DNA from: Plasmodium brasilianum
Taxonomy: Eukaryota > Apicomplexa > Aconoidasida > Haemosporida > Plasmodiidae
Assembly (NCBI RefSeq): GCF_023973825.1
Contig: NC_090122.1
Span: forward strand, 1,995,130 to 2,059,129
Direction of reading: 5' to 3'
DNA: 64,000 bases
The notes under the pieces were generated by a model. That model did not search any database. It was not told where the DNA came from and worked only from the letters and a program-made list of their open reading frames with translations. The translations under genes were made by a program, and so were the position numbers. Every line of letters begins with the position of its first letter. Positions within the stretch are counted from its first letter, which is position 1. This document shows positions 1-11,300 of this stretch, piece by piece.

Positions 1-193
1 CATCTGACCCTCACATTTCTATAATAACTGCATATTTTTCTTTTTTTTTTTTTTAATAATGTTTAAAATTATTAGTTTAAGTTTCCGTAAAACGTTGTGT
101 AAAATAAATAATATGGGATGGTCATAAAATATATATAAAAATAACACTTGTTCATAAAAAAAAAAAAAAAAAATACATTATTATATGTCAAGC

Positions 194-228
<35 letters not shown>

Positions 229-436
229 TTAGCATATATGTATACTACATATAACATGGTACGATTATGCAATAATATAACACACAGCAGTGCTTCTTAA
301 CATTTTTACATATGTCAATCTTCTTTTCACTCGTGCAGCTTCATACTAATATATATATATATATATATCCCTCTTTATTAATAATGATTTGTTAATTTAT
401 TTTTAAAACCAAAATGTAAATTGATATCAGCTAAGT
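1..436. other. Gene-free AT-rich left flank
   Basis: This stretch lies downstream of the minus-strand eL41 gene and probably includes its 3' UTR. It holds several poly-A/poly-T runs (about 17 to 28 bases, near 155-175 and 195-225) and a short (TA)n tract near 350. I see no open frame with coding character on either strand. Confidence 0.7.
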
Positions 437-1170
437 TTACCTTGACCTTTGTCTCATCTTTCTTCTCTTCTTTTGCAAACGTCTGGTTCTTTTTTTCTTC
501 CACTGAGATTTAACAGAGAAAAACATAGATTTCACAATAGCGCAAAGTTGTACATACATACTTAAATACGTACACCCATACAGCCATACAACCATACATA
601 CACATTAACCCACCTACATATATATATATATATGACTGACAGATGTATATATTTGCGAAGATGTAATATTTGCATAAATATGGAAACGATAATTAAAAAA
701 AAATTTGCTCCAAATATATATGTCGGCTGTGAAACACCGTCCCATAACAATGAAACGAAACATAAGTGTTGTGTATTCGTCCTTAAGCAAATGGAGTGAT
801 ATATTAAGGAGAAGTGACATTACATATATATATATAAACATATGTACATGTTCATGTGTTATAACATTGTGTACTTAAATAGGCTGATGCATATAGGGGA
901 GGGGGGGGAGGAAATAAATGCTTATACGGTAATACTTTAAAAAGGAATTTCCCCCCACAAATGACAACCTTTTTTGTACACGTATACAAAGATGTAAGGA
1001 TATACTGTACACTATTGCTTCTCATGCTATTTTAACTTAATTTGTCATTCGTTTGTATTTTTTTTGCTTTGTTATTTTTTGCTTTGTTATTTTTTTCTTT
1101 GTTTTTTTTTTCTTACCTTCCAACGCATCTTAGCCCGCGATTTCTTGTATCTGCTAGCTCCATGGGCCAT
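437..1170 (-). CDS. RPL41: 60S ribosomal protein eL41 (two exons)
   Basis: This is the tiny, very basic eL41 protein of the large cytosolic ribosomal subunit, which bridges the two subunits. Exon 1 (1117-1170) encodes 18 residues starting MAHGASRYKKSRAKMRWK. Exon 2 (437-502) encodes 21 residues ending KKRRKMRQRSR, then TAA. The donor (AAG|GTAAGA) and acceptor (CTCAG|TGG) are canonical and the junction is in phase 0. The joined product is 39 residues. The core of about 25 residues matches the Arg/Lys-only eL41 family, and the N-terminal MAHG extension is, as I recall, the apicomplexan form. The 614-base intron is about five times longer than the coding sequence. Identification is by sequence pattern and is very secure. 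Confidence 0.95.
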
Positions 1171-1381
1171 GTTGACGTTATAACTTCGTTTCGGATAAGA
1201 TGAAAAGAATATTATAAATTTTACTTTAAGTTGTTTATTAAAAATTGTGTTACTGTGTTTTGGGAGTTTGTTTTTGCAGGTACTACTCTTTTTTTGACTT
1301 AATTGTTCATTTATGCAGTTACTTGTATTATCACTTTACGTATGTAAAAATTGTTCATTCATACGTATTTAAAAAAAATAA

Positions 1382-1600
1382 ATTACATAAATAAATTACA
1401 TAAATAAATAAAATGAATAAATAAAATGAATAAATAAAATGAATAAATAAAAAGAATAAATAAAATGAATATTAAATAAAAGAAAAAATGAAATAAAAAA
1501 AGAATGAAGTAAAAAAAGTATGAAATAAAAAAAATAGAATAAACAAAATGGAATAAACAAAATGGAATAAACAAAATGGAATAAACAAAATGGAATAAAA
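1382..1600. repeat. AATAAA(T/C)-type short tandem repeat
   Basis: This is an imperfect array of 11-14 base units (AATGAATAAAT, changing to GAATAAACAAAATG after about 1540). It encodes nothing recognisable. It sits upstream of eL41 and probably expands by replication slippage. Confidence 0.7.
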
Positions 1601-2479
1601 AAGCGCTTATTAAAAAAAGGTAAAAATAAGCAAATACTATGTACGGATGAAGAGTAGTGCCATTTTAAAAATATACTGCTATATTGCAGCATGTGTATAT
1701 ATAAATAAATACATAAATATAGATATGCATATATATTAATACTGACATAAGTAAATACAAAATTAGTTCATTATCTGTACATGCTCACTATGCATACATT
1801 ATATGTACACCGCTTTTTACAAAAATAATGAAGCAGTAACGGAACTTGACATTATACATTTTAGTAATGCTTTGACCCCTCCCCCTCTACTGTATTCTTA
1901 AATATGTTGCACTCAGTATAACGCTTCCACAAGGAAAAATAAAAAAAATTAAGCTCAATGTAGTATGTATAAAAATTAAATAGAAAATAAAAGTAGATAT
2001 ATGGAAGGATATGGCTCAACGCTTTAATAATATTTTGAATAGAGTATTACTTGAAAAAACAAATTAAAAAATTTTTCAAATTTATTGTTCTTGTTTGCCT
2101 TAAGTGACAAATAAAAAGGGCGTAGCCGAACTCGCGTTTTTCTGATAATTAAATTTCATAACAACACACTAGTTGGAGTAAAAAAATAAATGTGAAAGGA
2201 GGTAAAATTGAAAGGAGGTAAAATTGAAAGGAGATAAAATTGAAAGGAGATAAAATTGAAAAGAGATAAAATATGAAAAGACTTGAGGAGATCAATGGGG
2301 TCCCCAAATGTGAAAGGAAAAGAGGAGCATAAAGGTGATAAAGCAGAAATGGTACATTTTTTTGCCCTTTTTTTTTTTTTTTTTTCATTCATTCATTCAT
2401 GTCCTTTATTTTATCAATAACAGCTAGCCACCTTTTTTAGATGCATAGTAGAGAGGTATATACCTATTTGAATACCCGT

Positions 2480-2720
2480 ATTTTTATTTGTATTTTTATT
2501 TGTATTTGTATTTGTATTTTTATTTGTATTTTTATTTGTATTTTTATTTGTATTTGTATTTTTATTTGTATTTTTATTTGTATTTTTATTTGTATTTTTA
2601 TTTGTATTTGTATTTTTATTTGTATTTTTATTTGTATTTATATTTTTAATTGTATTTTAAACTGTATTTTTATTTGTATTTTTATATGTATTTTTATTTG
2701 TATTTGTATTTGCATTTGAA
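2480..2720. repeat. 12-base TATTTTTATTTG minisatellite
   Basis: About 20 near-identical copies of TATTTTTATTTG are interspersed with the 6-base half unit TATTTG. Because the unit length is a multiple of three, a false open frame (repeating Ile-Phe-Ile-Cys) runs across it. I do not call this coding. Confidence 0.8.
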
Positions 2721-4317
2721 TTTGTTTTTGTATTTGTATGTGTGTATACCTACGCGTATGTATTGTATATAATAACATTTGTATGTGTGCGACTTGTAAA
2801 TGACTTATTTTTACGCGGAATAATAAAAAATGGTGAGGATGCAGTGAGTTAGGGCTTTGGATAAAGTCTAAATCGAAACAATTTTTAAAAAGAATGGAAA
2901 ATGTTGTTATAGAAATATATTTCTTATGATATAAGAAGAGGTGTACATAAGAGTGCCTCCATTTTTTAGGTAAAAAAAAAAAAAAAAAAAAAAAGAAAAT
3001 TTGCCTTAAAAATTACCCAAAAAATATCATAAACATATCATAAATATGCATATCAAAAACATACATACCGTAAAAATATGATAAACGTGAACATCATGAA
3101 ACATATGGATAATCCCTCGTTTCTTCAGGAAGGCCCCTGTACCTGTGTACAAACACATGAACAATGCATAACGGAATGATACTTTTGTAAATACATTCGA
3201 AATAAAACTCAATAAACCTACAAATTTTTTTAGCAGTTGCGCGCTAAGATGTTGCTAAGATGTTACTCGTTGAACTACATATATATGTGTATATATGTAC
3301 ATATATATACTTATACATATATATATATATATATATAATATAACTCTTATCCTTTCATGGCGTGTTTATTTTTTTTTTTTTTTTTTTTTTTGTTATAATG
3401 CACTGTATTAGTACTTTCTACGCGTCCTTATTATTATATATGACCCAAAATGTAAAAGGGGATTTAGTTAGAGGAGTGCTTATCCCTTCCCCAACACACA
3501 CACAAAATGCAAAACATACGCACGTACCTTATACAAACAAAACAATAAAAATGCGTCCTAAAATTGCATAAGGAAAGAGGAAAAAAAAATACCTTGAAGG
3601 AAAATGTGGATTACAAATGTGTTATTATTAGCACTGAGAAATTACTCCTTATTTTTGCGTGTGAACTAGTTCGTCATGTATTCGTCATATGTTCGTTATA
3701 TATTCGTTATGTGTTTGAAAAATGAGAAAAAAAAAAAAAAAAAAAAAATTATGTACATATAACGTGAATGTAGTGCAACTATGTCTTACGGAGTAAATTC
3801 ATGGCACAGCAGAGTTTTTTCCCTTTTTTCTTTTTTTTTCCTCATCTCTCCCTTTTTCCTGTTTTTTCCATTTTATCAACTTCGGAAAAGGTGAGCACAG
3901 TATACTCGAACTAAGTTTTATTTCTTTCGTTAGTTTCCTCCTCTCAATCCCATCCCCTTCTACTTGATAAATTTTCGCTCAGACCTTATTAAAGAGTAAA
4001 AATAAAATATTCTATGTATAACGTATTCTTTCCTACCGGGTGAGGTAGAGGAAGTGTATGTTTAAAGTTTTTTAATGCGGCATAGTAGTATTAAAAAAAA
4101 AAAAAAAAAAAAAAATTGGCCCTATTAAATGGCAAGATATTGTAATAATTATTAGTAGCTTCAACCACATTGAGGCTGGAAATACAAAGAAAGATAGGAA
4201 GATAGCATTATCCATTGGGACAACTATTATCTCTTTCTTGCTAATCTCTTTGTGTTGTATTTCCCAGGTGCACACCCTTGTGCATGAGGCGCTCGTACTA
4301 TATCCGATAAAGAAATT

Positions 4318-7300
4318 ATGAGTAGATGTCGTAGTTGTAGTGGACAAAGAAGTAGTGGAAAGGGGAGTAGCAGTAGTAATAGTAGTAGATATGGATGTAG
4401 TTTAAATAGGAAACGTAATAGGAGTGGTAGGAAAGGGGAGAAAGTAACACGGCCTAATAGCAACTGCGTACGAAGAACAAACAGTTACATGTGCAAAATG
4501 GGGCCTCTAAAAAAGGTGTTCCTAGATTTAGGTGTTTTAATAGACATAAAAAAAATAAAAGTTTACAAGAAAGAACGTTTTGATTTAGAATTAATAAATA
4601 ATGTAAATGATCGATTTGTAGAGAAAGTATATAATTTGTTATTAGACAAGAAAAGAAATATTATACCAGAGGATGAATTGATTGATTTTGTATTTTTATT
4701 AATGAGTGATAGAAAGGAAAATAGTACAACAGAAGGAAAAGAAGAAGGAGAAAAAAGAGAACCAAAAGAACAAAAAGAGAAAAAAGAACAAAAAGAGAAA
4801 AAAGAGCAAAAAGAGAAAAAAGAACAAAAAGAGAAAAAAGAACAACAGAGTACTAATAACTACAATGAGGGAAATACAAAATGCATCATAAAAAACGAAG
4901 TAACCAATATAATTAGGAAAATAAATAAGTTTTATTTTTACTTTAAAGAATTTATCTTAAAGGAGCGTCTTATATTTACAGGGGAAGTATCCGAAAATGG
5001 AAAGATGACCTTCCTCCACGATTTTATGGATAGCACTTTGGTTAGCAGCAGTTTGGTTAGTAGCAGTTTGGCTAATAACAGCTTGGCTAATAGCAGCTTG
5101 GCTAATAGCAGCTTCACGAGTAGTAGTCTGACTAGGAGCAGCCTGACCAGTGGATGGGGTGACTGTGTTAATGTAATTGATACAAAACACGGTGAGGGCT
5201 ACGAAGAAGCAGAAGGAGGTAATGCCTTTTTTAAGGAGAACGAAAATGAAAACTTGGAAATTAAAACAAATTGCATCAAATCAGGTAGGGAACAGAAGGA
5301 AGGAGCAAAAGAATATAGAAAGAAGATCGAATACGCTATTCGAAAGACACTGCATACTAATGTGAGTAGGGAAAGAGAACTAAGCGAAGTTAACAAAATT
5401 TCTAAGGAGAACAATAAAAAGAAAATACAAAAAAATGAAGAAGATAGTTATACACTCAATGAAATAAAGACAAGCTCTTCAAGTTATGAAAAAGTTTTAG
5501 AAAGAAACACAAAATGTGGAAAGGATATTAAATCTTACATTGATGAGGATGAAAAACTAAATAATGGAAGGAAGAATAAATGCGTAGGAAGTTCATATGC
5601 GGGTGATACAACTAGTCTGGATAGTGTAGATGACCACATGGTGAGAAGTAGTTTACATAAAAGTACCGAGGAGCGAAAAAGGAGTAAAGGAAAATGCGGA
5701 ATTGAACGTTTTGGACATGATATACGTAGCGGCATAAGCTGTGGTAAGAATAACAAGAATGAAGGTATGAGTACATACACGAGCAACACTACGAAGAGAG
5801 GCATGCCCCGCAGTGTGAAGAAGAGCATTTATGATGAGGATGACAATGATGCCGTCATTGAAGGCGTAAAATTTGGAAAGTCCAGTGCAGAAGATGCAGA
5901 AGAAGAAAACGCCGCAAACAATTTAAACGATGCAAACATCCCAAATGATGCAAACAATGCACAAGGATCCACTTCAACCGCATGCGGAAGACATATTACT
6001 ATTAACAGTAACAGAAAGGAAAAAAAAAAGGTAAATAAATTTTTAAACAGCACAAAGCTGCTTACAAACGAGAAAACATATGATGATTTGAATATAAAGA
6101 AGCAACTTAATAAGAACATTCTGGATAATTATTTAGGGGAAGCGTATAACAATTGTGTCTATTCAAATGAAAATGATGTTTTAGCTGATATAAGTTATGA
6201 TAACAATTTGTCATCATTTAATTCTTACACATGGTCTGAAGAAAAGCTGACAAATTATCATTTATCAGATACAAATAGAGAAAAAAAAAAAAAAAAAAAA
6301 TGGGCTGCGCCATTTGAATGTAGTAAGCAAAAAGTTTTATCTATTAGTGAAGAGGGAACTATGTCATCATATTATTGCTCTCCCATCAAAAAAAAAAATA
6401 TATATAATTTAAAAAAATATTCTAATGAAAATGGTGTACATACAAAAGGACAAAAATTAAGTGAAAATAAAAAGGATGCATTTTTTCAAAATGTAAAAGA
6501 GAGGGGAAACCTCGTTGATAAAAGAAAGAAATGCGAGCGTAATAAAAACAATGCCGGATATAATAGTAACTCAATTTTTAAAGAGGATATGAATAGAATA
6601 AAAATAAATGGAGAATATTTATTTGTACCAAAATTCAATAATACCATGGGCAAGGGACATACAAAAGGTATTGCTTGTGAAAAAATAAATTCTGCTCAAG
6701 TGAAAAGGGCAGGTTCCCCTAAACTGGCGAACGAAGACGACCATAACACGAACCCTTATGAAAGGAGTTGTGCCAAAGTGGTAAGCGGTAACACGGTGTG
6801 TGATGGATCTAACGTGTCTGACGATTTTGACGGGTGTGATCATTACGATGGTGATAGAAAAACAGGTATAATTGACAAAATTGAAAGAAATGAACGATAT
6901 GACAAATATGATGGAAAAAAAAAATTTTTTAGAAAAAATAAAATTCACCTGAACAAGTCAGGCAATAGTGATGTACAGAATAAAAAAAATTGTGACCAAT
7001 ATTTCATGAAAAATGAGGAAGAATATTTTGACGGATCAGGTGAATTAGCGGAGGAGGATAATAACACGTATAGCAATAACGAGAACACTAACCTAAAGTT
7101 AAATAGAAATTGTGCTAGTCCACAGAATAACACTAATGGTGAATGTTACGTTGGGGTCGATCATATAACCAATGGTAGCGAAGCATATTTTGATGGTTTA
7201 AATAGAAATAAAGAGAATCATAAGTGCTGCATTCAAAGGGATAGTAGCAGTAGTAGTAGTAGTAATAAGGGAGGTAATACGTTGATTTCCCCTTATAGCA

Positions 7301-10059
7301 TGAACTGGCTAGATGATGGGGTGAACAATGAAAATGGCGTACAAGAAGCAGACAGGGAAGAAGTACGAGCAAGTGATACGATAGAGACTTTGATTAGTGC
7401 TCCTTGTGTGACAACTGCTCCAGCTGTGGCTACTACTTCCACTTCGGTTAGTGCTCCCTATTTGTCTACTTCCATTACTTCTTGTGCTAATCATAAACGT
7501 AATGGATACACAAATGGGCAAAGTACTCATAACATGTTGAAGGAGTATTCAAGCACAAATTATTTCACGGATGAACATGAATTAGTTAAACTGGAAAAGG
7601 GTATTAAATCCAAGGAGAATATGAAAAAAGGCATATGTAATAAAGAAGATATGGTAAGAGATTATTTGGAAGAGGATGCTAATGGGGTGGTTGATAAATA
7701 TGAAATTTATTCAAACAGTGGTGATGGTGGTGGTTGTTCAACCATCAAAAGAGAATGTTTAATTGCGTATGACACGTTGCATGTATATCCAGAATATGAA
7801 AAAGGGATTGCTAATAAGAATCTTTTGGACAGTATTAACTATAGTGGTGTTAATGAGCAATGTATTTTGAGAGATGTTGATCAACATAGTGATTGTATCC
7901 CTTATGATGATGAAAATGAAACAAATTATTACTCAAATGAGGGTGACAAAGAGATTCCTAACAATGCGTGCTTTACCTATTTTTTGAGCAAAGCAAGAAG
8001 TGAAGAGAACATATATAAGATCGCACAAAAGAAAAATGTACTGAGAGATGAGGGTGTAACTAGTGAAGCCATGACGAGAGATGGTACTAGCAGGAACGAT
8101 AACATTTTATCAGAAGATGTTCATGATATTAGAGAATGGGATGCATGTGCACAGGAGGAAAAGAAAGAGGTGGATGAAAATACATTGCATATGTATAGAG
8201 AAAGACGAGAAAAAGAGTTTATAATTAACAGCAGGATAAATGAAAAAATGGTAAAACAACAGTCAAATGGACATTGGGAAGTACTAAAAGACCGTTGTAA
8301 CAAATTTGACGATGTAATGAAAAATAAAAGTACTATACTTTTTAATTTTAAAAAAAAGAAGGAAGGTATTGCTGACAAATTTAATGGAAATAGTTTAAAA
8401 AAAAAAAAAAAAAAAAAAATTAACAACAAAAATGCGACTTTGGATAATTCGGCAAATATATTAAGTGATGATGTGCCTGATTTTACCATAAGTCACGATG
8501 ACAGTATGTTTTATAAAAATATTTCAAATGGTATGGATGGCAAAGATAACGATAACGATGATGTTAATGATAACGATGATGTTAATGATGATGACGATGT
8601 TAATGATGATGACGATGTTAATGATGATGACGATGTTAATGATGATGACGATGTTAATTATGATGACGATAACGATAACGATGGCGAGGAAAAAATGTCG
8701 AATGCCTCAATTGAGCAGAATTTCAATAAAGACAGTTTTTTACTATTAAAAAAAAAAAAAGAAGATACTCGACTGCGCAAATGGTTAACTAAAATAAATG
8801 CAAGGGAAAATGAAAAGAAGAAAAAAATTCAAGAAAAACAAAATGATTCAAAAAAAAAAGAATTGGTAAATTGTACGTTTCAGCCAACTTTAAATTCGAA
8901 CAGAGCGAAAAAAAATAACTCAATAATGAAAAAAGATATGAACATGTACAGTCACAACTTCTTTGCATTTAACAAAGGATATGAGAATAGCAGCGTGTAT
9001 GCAGAAAATGGCAAGAGTAACTATGACAGTGCAAATATCTCGACAATTATCCGAAATAAAGATAAGCTTTCGAATTATTCTGCTATAGAAGGGACTAGCA
9101 AAAATAGTTGTGAAGACCACTTTGGAGGCCGATATGAGAACCACTGTGAAGGGCGCTTTGAAAACATTTCCATTATGGGTACACATTATTTTGATCATTC
9201 CAATTTTATTATATGTAATACGGATGAGAAAGAAATAAGTAACAATAGGTGGGATAAGAAACACACCATAGACAGAAACAAGATGTTATACTGGAAAGCT
9301 ATGAACCATAAGGAAGAACTGCAAAGAAAAAAAATAGAGCTCGAAAGAGAAAGAGAAGAAGAATTAAAAAAAGTGTGTAAATTCCAGCCTGCCATAAAGG
9401 ATAATGTTAAAATATACTTGTCCGAATTACCGAACGGGTATGACAAAACAGTAGACAGAATTAAAAAAGGGGTTGAAGAAAAGAGGAGGGTTCACAACTT
9501 TTTAACATACAGAATTCCTCCAACCAATCAAACGAAGCATATAAACCAAGTGAAGCATACGAACCGAGAGAAACATACGAACCGAGAGAAACATACGAAC
9601 CGAGAGAAACATACGAACCGAGAGAAACATACGAACCGAGAGAAACATACGAACCGAGAGAAACATACGAACCGAGAGAAACATACGAACCAAGAGAAAC
9701 ATACGAACCAAGAGAAACATACGAACCAAGAGAAACATACGAACCGAGAGAAACATACGAACCAAGAGAAACATACGAATTATATTCATCATAACGAACA
9801 TAATAAATGCGAAAAGACAACCGTCGTACCATTTAGTTTTGATAAAGGTTTATATAAAGTAAAGATAAAGCCTGTTTATTTTGAAACAAAAATAAAAATA
9901 TCAGAAAATAAAATTGCATCATTAGCCATTCGTGAGGATGAAGACCCCTTATACATTGTTGATATTTTTTGTAAAATACATGCAATAAAAAATGACGATA
10001 AACAAATATTATACAAATATATTCTTGATGAGTTAAAAAAGATCTCCTTAACAGACTGA
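4318..10059 (+). CDS. Large repeat-rich Plasmodium protein, function unknown
   Basis: This is a single uninterrupted frame of 1913 residues, very Asn/Lys/Asp/Glu-rich. An in-frame TGA at 4285 makes the ATG at 4318 the first available start. ATGs at residues 58 and 61 (MCKMGPLKKVFLDLG) are alternatives, because the first 57 residues are Ser/Gly/Arg low complexity and hydrophobic regular sequence begins only at residue 61. Internal repeats are KEQKEK (residues about 149-176), DDDDVN (about 1409-1450) and about 14 copies of HTNREK/HTNQEK (about 1742-1820). Two CxFQP motifs (CTFQPTLN and CKFQPAI) occur in the C-terminal quarter, flanked by charged helical sequence. The last 70 residues are a regular domain containing IREDEDPLYIVDIFCKIHAI. 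FxP-type motifs and a C-terminal module of this kind occur in some protist cytoskeletal proteins, but that link is an inference. No catalytic motif is visible. Confidence 0.85.
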   Translation: MSRCRSCSGQRSSGKGSSSSNSSRYGCSLNRKRNRSGRKGEKVTRPNSNCVRRTNSYMCKMGPLKKVFLDLGVLIDIKKIKVYKKERFDLELINNVNDRFVEKVYNLLLDKKRNIIPEDELIDFVFLLMSDRKENSTTEGKEEGEKREPKEQKEKKEQKEKKEQKEKKEQKEKKEQQSTNNYNEGNTKCIIKNEVTNIIRKINKFYFYFKEFILKERLIFTGEVSENGKMTFLHDFMDSTLVSSSLVSSSLANNSLANSSLANSSFTSSSLTRSSLTSGWGDCVNVIDTKHGEGYEEAEGGNAFFKENENENLEIKTNCIKSGREQKEGAKEYRKKIEYAIRKTLHTNVSRERELSEVNKISKENNKKKIQKNEEDSYTLNEIKTSSSSYEKVLERNTKCGKDIKSYIDEDEKLNNGRKNKCVGSSYAGDTTSLDSVDDHMVRSSLHKSTEERKRSKGKCGIERFGHDIRSGISCGKNNKNEGMSTYTSNTTKRGMPRSVKKSIYDEDDNDAVIEGVKFGKSSAEDAEEENAANNLNDANIPNDANNAQGSTSTACGRHITINSNRKEKKKVNKFLNSTKLLTNEKTYDDLNIKKQLNKNILDNYLGEAYNNCVYSNENDVLADISYDNNLSSFNSYTWSEEKLTNYHLSDTNREKKKKKKWAAPFECSKQKVLSISEEGTMSSYYCSPIKKKNIYNLKKYSNENGVHTKGQKLSENKKDAFFQNVKERGNLVDKRKKCERNKNNAGYNSNSIFKEDMNRIKINGEYLFVPKFNNTMGKGHTKGIACEKINSAQVKRAGSPKLANEDDHNTNPYERSCAKVVSGNTVCDGSNVSDDFDGCDHYDGDRKTGIIDKIERNERYDKYDGKKKFFRKNKIHLNKSGNSDVQNKKNCDQYFMKNEEEYFDGSGELAEEDNNTYSNNENTNLKLNRNCASPQNNTNGECYVGVDHITNGSEAYFDGLNRNKENHKCCIQRDSSSSSSSNKGGNTLISPYSMNWLDDGVNNENGVQEADREEVRASDTIETLISAPCVTTAPAVATTSTSVSAPYLSTSITSCANHKRNGYTNGQSTHNMLKEYSSTNYFTDEHELVKLEKGIKSKENMKKGICNKEDMVRDYLEEDANGVVDKYEIYSNSGDGGGCSTIKRECLIAYDTLHVYPEYEKGIANKNLLDSINYSGVNEQCILRDVDQHSDCIPYDDENETNYYSNEGDKEIPNNACFTYFLSKARSEENIYKIAQKKNVLRDEGVTSEAMTRDGTSRNDNILSEDVHDIREWDACAQEEKKEVDENTLHMYRERREKEFIINSRINEKMVKQQSNGHWEVLKDRCNKFDDVMKNKSTILFNFKKKKEGIADKFNGNSLKKKKKKKINNKNATLDNSANILSDDVPDFTISHDDSMFYKNISNGMDGKDNDNDDVNDNDDVNDDDDVNDDDDVNDDDDVNDDDDVNYDDDNDNDGEEKMSNASIEQNFNKDSFLLLKKKKEDTRLRKWLTKINARENEKKKKIQEKQNDSKKKELVNCTFQPTLNSNRAKKNNSIMKKDMNMYSHNFFAFNKGYENSSVYAENGKSNYDSANISTIIRNKDKLSNYSAIEGTSKNSCEDHFGGRYENHCEGRFENISIMGTHYFDHSNFIICNTDEKEISNNRWDKKHTIDRNKMLYWKAMNHKEELQRKKIELEREREEELKKVCKFQPAIKDNVKIYLSELPNGYDKTVDRIKKGVEEKRRVHNFLTYRIPPTNQTKHINQVKHTNREKHTNREKHTNREKHTNREKHTNREKHTNREKHTNREKHTNQEKHTNQEKHTNQEKHTNREKHTNQEKHTNYIHHNEHNKCEKTTVVPFSFDKGLYKVKIKPVYFETKIKISENKIASLAIREDEDPLYIVDIFCKIHAIKNDDKQILYKYILDELKKISLTD
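8543..8665 (+). repeat. Coding 18-base Asp-rich repeat (DDDDVN)
   Basis: Tandem copies of an 18-base unit GAT GAT GAC GAT GTT AAT, with degenerate first copies, lie inside the 1913-residue gene. They produce a very acidic segment. The unit keeps the frame, so copy number can change without disrupting the protein. Confidence 0.85.
9535..9780 (+). repeat. Coding 18-base HTNREK/HTNQEK tandem repeat
   Basis: About 14 copies of an 18-base unit (roughly AAACATACGAACCGAGAG) encode HTNREK, or HTNQEK where CGA becomes CAA. Most copies are nearly identical in DNA, which points to recent expansion. The antisense strand also stays open across the array, which is a by-product of the 18-base period. This is the most regular repeat in the window. 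Confidence 0.9.
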
Positions 10060-10217
10060 TTCGAAATCATATTGATGTAGTTTCAGTTACTTCCATTTTC
10101 TCGACGGAATGAACCGTCACCCGGTTGGCAATGCCACACACGTATCAATACTGTTCCCATATATGACTATATATGACTATATATGTATATGTATCTGCAT
10201 GTGTGTACATGATCAAT

Positions 10218-10253
<36 letters not shown>

Positions 10254-10659
10254 TGATCTCACATTTTTAATGTCTTTTTTTCATTTTTTTATTTTATTTT
10301 ATTTTTTCTCCGTTTTAATGTAGCCATAAATTATTAACACTACAATGTTATACTACTTGCTGTTCAAAAGTATTTATATAAGCAGGAAAGGATGACTTGT
10401 AAGAATTATCTCTGCGCCTACACAAATAACACGTATAAAAAGATTAGTTTTTCAATGTTTTATGTACTTTATTAACATCTTAAATTTGCTTTATCTACAG
10501 TTTTATTTGCCTTGAATAATGTTTCCATATTTACTTTTTTTATTTCATTTTATTTTATATTTTTCTTTTTTAAAAGCTTTTTTTTTTTTTTAATGTAAAA
10601 ATATTGTTAATTTGTCCTCATCGGGCAAAATAACTTCAACAAAAAAGGATACATAAAAT

Positions 10660-10713
<54 letters not shown>

Positions 10714-11041
10714 AGTAGAAGCCCTTGGGATAGGTAGTATGTCAAAGGGATATGCTTCTCTTGTTAATAGTATACTCAAATGGCTAAAATTTTATAAAAA
10801 GAAAAAGAAAATTCTTTGTATATACATATATATGCTATCGCATGGAAGGACTTAAGAAAAGCACAATGGGAACTGTTAAAAGAAGTAAGTGCCATTTGGA
10901 TACATAGGAATATTGGGGGCCTCAGCTTTAGATGACTCATACTGCCTGTATATATATTCATTATATGTTCATTTACCCGTTCATGTAACAAACCGTAGGA
11001 TGTTTACGAAAATGTAAAGCAAAGTAAAAGCATCTATTATT

Positions 11042-11300
11042 ATGCACAGCAGTAGTAGCAGTAGCAGCAGTAGTAGCAGTAGCAGCAGTAGTAGCAGCAG
11101 TAGCAGTAGTGGCAGAAGCAGAAGCAATAGCAGTAGTAGCAGCAGTAGCAGTAGTAGCAGAAGCAGAAGCAGTAGCAGAAGCAGAAGCAGAAGCAGTAGC
11201 AGAAGCAGAAGCAGTAGCAGAAGCAGAAGCAGTAGCAGAAGCAGAAGCAGTAGCAGAAGCAGAAGCAGTAGCAGAAGCAGAAGCAGTAGCAGAAGCAGCT
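11042..11300. repeat. AGC/AGT/AGA composite triplet repeat
   Basis: An AGCAGT triplet tract grades into about seven copies of an 18-base unit, AGTAGCAGAAGCAGAAGC. All units are multiples of three, so three forward and reverse frames stay open (Ser/Arg, Ala/Glu/Val, Ala/Thr/Ser). It is G+C-richer than its surroundings. There is no conserved flanking protein sequence, so it is probably non-coding. Confidence 0.8.

Larger units (their letters stand above)
1171..4317. other. Divergent intergenic region with low-complexity repeats
   Basis: This region separates the divergent eL41 (-) and the 1913-residue gene (+), so it should hold both promoters. It contains AATAAAT-type repeats (1382-1600), a 16-base GGAGATAAAATTGAAA-type repeat (about 2196-2275), a 12-base TATTTTTATTTG repeat (2480-2720), (TA)n near 3315-3340, and poly-A/T runs near 2971, 3369, 3730 and 4093. 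I see no convincing gene. The open frames present are repeat translations. Confidence 0.6.

Noticed and set aside
2441..2719. 92-codon plus-strand frame of repeating Ile-Phe-Ile-Cys
   Set aside because: It arises from the 12-base TATTTTTATTTG repeat and has no non-repetitive portion.
9461..9832. 123-codon antisense frame with YVSLGS repeats
   Set aside because: It is the antisense shadow of the 18-base coding repeat in the 1913-residue gene.
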